A DNA stretch of 64,000 bases from Undibacterium sp. (GTDB lineage: Bacteria; Pseudomonadota; Gammaproteobacteria; Burkholderiales; Burkholderiaceae_D). Below the pieces are notes generated by a model. It searched no databases. It saw only the letters and a list, made by a program, of their open reading frames with translations, and was not told where the DNA came from. The DNA lies in NCBI RefSeq assembly GCF_030651495.1, contig NZ_JAUSFI010000014.1:1-64000 (forward strand), given 5' to 3'. The position numbers were made by a program, and so were the translations under genes. This document shows, in pieces, positions 62,936 to 64,000 of the stretch (positions are counted from its first letter, which is position 1; each line of letters opens with the position of its first letter).

Positions 62936-63376
62936 ATGCACTGTCCGAAACATAACAAATTATCACTCTATCTGGACCTATCCATGACGGATCAGGAACG
63001 GGATCGGTTCGCACTCCATTTGCAGAATTGCCCAATCTGTCAGCACCAGCTAGAGGCATTGAAAGGGTTGAAACAAGATCTGCGCGACCTGCCCTCCCCT
63101 GTTCTGGGGTTCGATCTGGCGGCCAGACTACAAGACAAAATCCGTAACGAAACTGTACCGCGCCGTCCTGCCCGCTCTTTCTGGGTTGGATGGGGTGCGA
63201 CCGGACTCACAACTGCGGCGTCGCTGGCGTGCGGTGTCTGGCTCGGCGCGCTGCTGACCGATGCCACTGTCGCCAGCACATCACCGCTTACTGTGGCGCG
63301 GGTATTCGATCCAGTGCCCCCTGGCGGCCTATGCGCAGCTGCTGAACTCTGTCGCCTATCAAAGGGAATACAATGA
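62936..63376 (+). CDS. Anti-sigma factor with zinc-finger (ZAS/zf-HC2) domain
   Basis: A 146-residue membrane anti-sigma factor. Cys3 and His28-x3-Cys32-x2-Cys35 form the ZAS zinc motif at the N-terminus, which binds the sigma factor. One hydrophobic helix (about 80-105, WVGWGATGLTTAASLACGVWLGALL in part) separates it from a periplasmic tail with two Cys (GGLCAAAELCRL). I start at 62936, with GGGAG upstream; in-frame TTG/ATG codons at 62918/62921 overlap the sigma stop and are also possible. Overlaps the next gene by ATGA. Confidence 0.88.
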   Translation: MHCPKHNKLSLYLDLSMTDQERDRFALHLQNCPICQHQLEALKGLKQDLRDLPSPVLGFDLAARLQDKIRNETVPRRPARSFWVGWGATGLTTAASLACGVWLGALLTDATVASTSPLTVARVFDPVPPGGLCAAAELCRLSKGIQ

Positions 63377-63846
63377 ATCGGAATACATGGAAATGGCTGT
63401 TGGCAGTCTCTGTTTCGCTCAACCTCGGCTTCGCAGCAACCGTGTTGTACAAGCATTTTAGAATGCCATCAGTGCCACTGAGCATACAAGGCAAACCGAT
63501 CAGCCTACCCGATCAATTGCAATTGACCGGCGAACAACGCAGCCGTTGGCACCAGATGGAGCTAGGCTTCATCGCCGATCTTGGCGCCAACTGGCATGAA
63601 ATCGAGCGACGTCGCGAAGTGTTGATCAGACAAATTTTTTTAACCCAGCCTGACCGCGAAAAAATCGATGCCGAACAAGCCAAGATCGCAGCGCTGCAAG
63701 AAGCGCAACAGCGTCGCGTGATCACGCAACTACTGGGAGAGCGGGAGTTACTGGACCAGCGGCAGCGCGCAATGCTGATGGCATTATTGCTTAGCCATTA
63801 TGAAAATGAAGCGACAAAAGAAGAGTTACTGCATCGAAATCAATAA
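63373..63846 (+). CDS. Periplasmic metal/stress sensor, Spy/CnrX-like
   Basis: A 157-residue protein anchored by an N-terminal hydrophobic segment (WLLAVSVSLNLGFAATVLY). The rest is all-helical and charged, with LTGEQRSRWHQMELGF (the LTxxQ-type motif of Spy/CpxP/CnrX) and IERRREVLIRQIFL. It starts inside the anti-sigma stop (ATGA). By analogy with CnrYXH it would sense periplasmic metal or envelope stress and release the sigma factor. The His/Met metal ligands of CnrX cannot be confirmed by eye. Confidence 0.82.
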   Translation: MNRNTWKWLLAVSVSLNLGFAATVLYKHFRMPSVPLSIQGKPISLPDQLQLTGEQRSRWHQMELGFIADLGANWHEIERRREVLIRQIFLTQPDREKIDAEQAKIAALQEAQQRRVITQLLGERELLDQRQRAMLMALLLSHYENEATKEELLHRNQ

Positions 63847-63950
63847 AAATTAATCATTTCTGGAATATCCGCATTAAATAAAAAAAATGGAACATGTTCA
63901 CTGCCCATTCGTTTAATCAGGCAGTCGGTCGTTTTTTGCTCGACACAATT

Positions 63951-63982
63951 TGATTAAACCTGAATTAAACTTGAATTAAACT
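63951..63982. promoter_or_regulatory. 10-11-bp direct repeats before a gene cut by the window edge
   Basis: TGATTAAACC (63951-63960), TGAATTAAACT (63961-63971) and TGAATTAAACT (63972-63982) run head to tail, a spacing seen in binding sites of OmpR/PhoB-type regulators. GGAG and the bases AT at 63999-64000 suggest that a plus-strand gene starts at the very edge. Confidence 0.5.
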
Positions 63983-64000
63983 TGATATGGAGTACACCAT

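Overview
The window looks like a chromosomal segment of a betaproteobacterium of the order Burkholderiales, most likely an Oxalobacteraceae member with moderate G+C content (Undibacterium-like; this is from memory of gene content and order, not a search). Supporting signs are the zapB-like/zapA/6S RNA/EVE-domain cluster, the TIGR04438-type Trp-rich small protein, DUF4936, the split ArnA proteins, and the trxA-rho pair. Almost everything is ordinary chromosome. Mobile DNA is limited to a transposase-like tail at the left edge and a decayed IS110-family transposase near 36 kb.

Layout. 0.2-4.0 kb: DUF4936 and NRDE proteins converge on hom (homoserine dehydrogenase) and alaA (transaminase). 4.4-11.8 kb: lipid A aminoarabinose cluster, with an Mth938-like gene and arnT followed by arnB, arnC, a stand-alone ArnA formyltransferase, a stand-alone ArnA decarboxylase and arnD. 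11.9-25.6 kb: housekeeping genes (bcp-type peroxiredoxin, PhoH/PIN ATPase, EamA exporter, secreted M3 peptidase, hemerythrin protein behind a consensus FNR/Dnr box, hrpA, transglutaminase-like/TPR lipoprotein, argA, yggX). 25.7-31.3 kb: malate synthase with a haloacid dehalogenase and a divergent LysR regulator, a chemoreceptor and a cold-shock protein. 31.7-39.4 kb: MBL-fold RNA-processing-type protein, a CapA-like pair, ferredoxin, zinc-ribbon protein, IS110 remnant, Lrp regulator, LivK-type binding protein, cytochrome c and Trp-rich protein. 39.5-47.3 kb: LysR, lgt, crotonase, malonyl-CoA synthetase, EVE protein, 6S RNA, zapA/zapB-like, trxA and rho. 47.4-54.5 kb: an RND multidrug efflux operon with a divergent TetR regulator and an AcrR-like operator lying inside the promoter. 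54.5-63.8 kb: TRIC channel, rpmE2, a GT39 glycosyltransferase, a CHASE-like/GGDEF/EAL protein paired with an orphan solute-binding protein, tRNA-Leu(CAA), and an ECF sigma / anti-sigma / Spy-CnrX-like sensor operon.

Unexplained structure. Two dispersed intergenic repeat families are visible: (i) a 74-bp element in two inverted copies, each just upstream of a start codon (130-203 and 6549-6622); (ii) a roughly 60-bp palindrome in three copies (15.4, 18.4 and 53.7 kb). Two separate four-unit 10-bp tandem repeats (1.4 and 4.4 kb) and an 11-bp direct repeat at the right edge are also present. The most testable biological ideas are the orphan binding protein as a ligand-input partner of the c-di-GMP protein, the crotonase beside MatB as a possible malonyl-CoA-active enzyme, the metal/envelope-stress-type sigma operon, and the AcrR-like control of efflux. 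I see no CRISPR array, prophage or obvious novel defence system.
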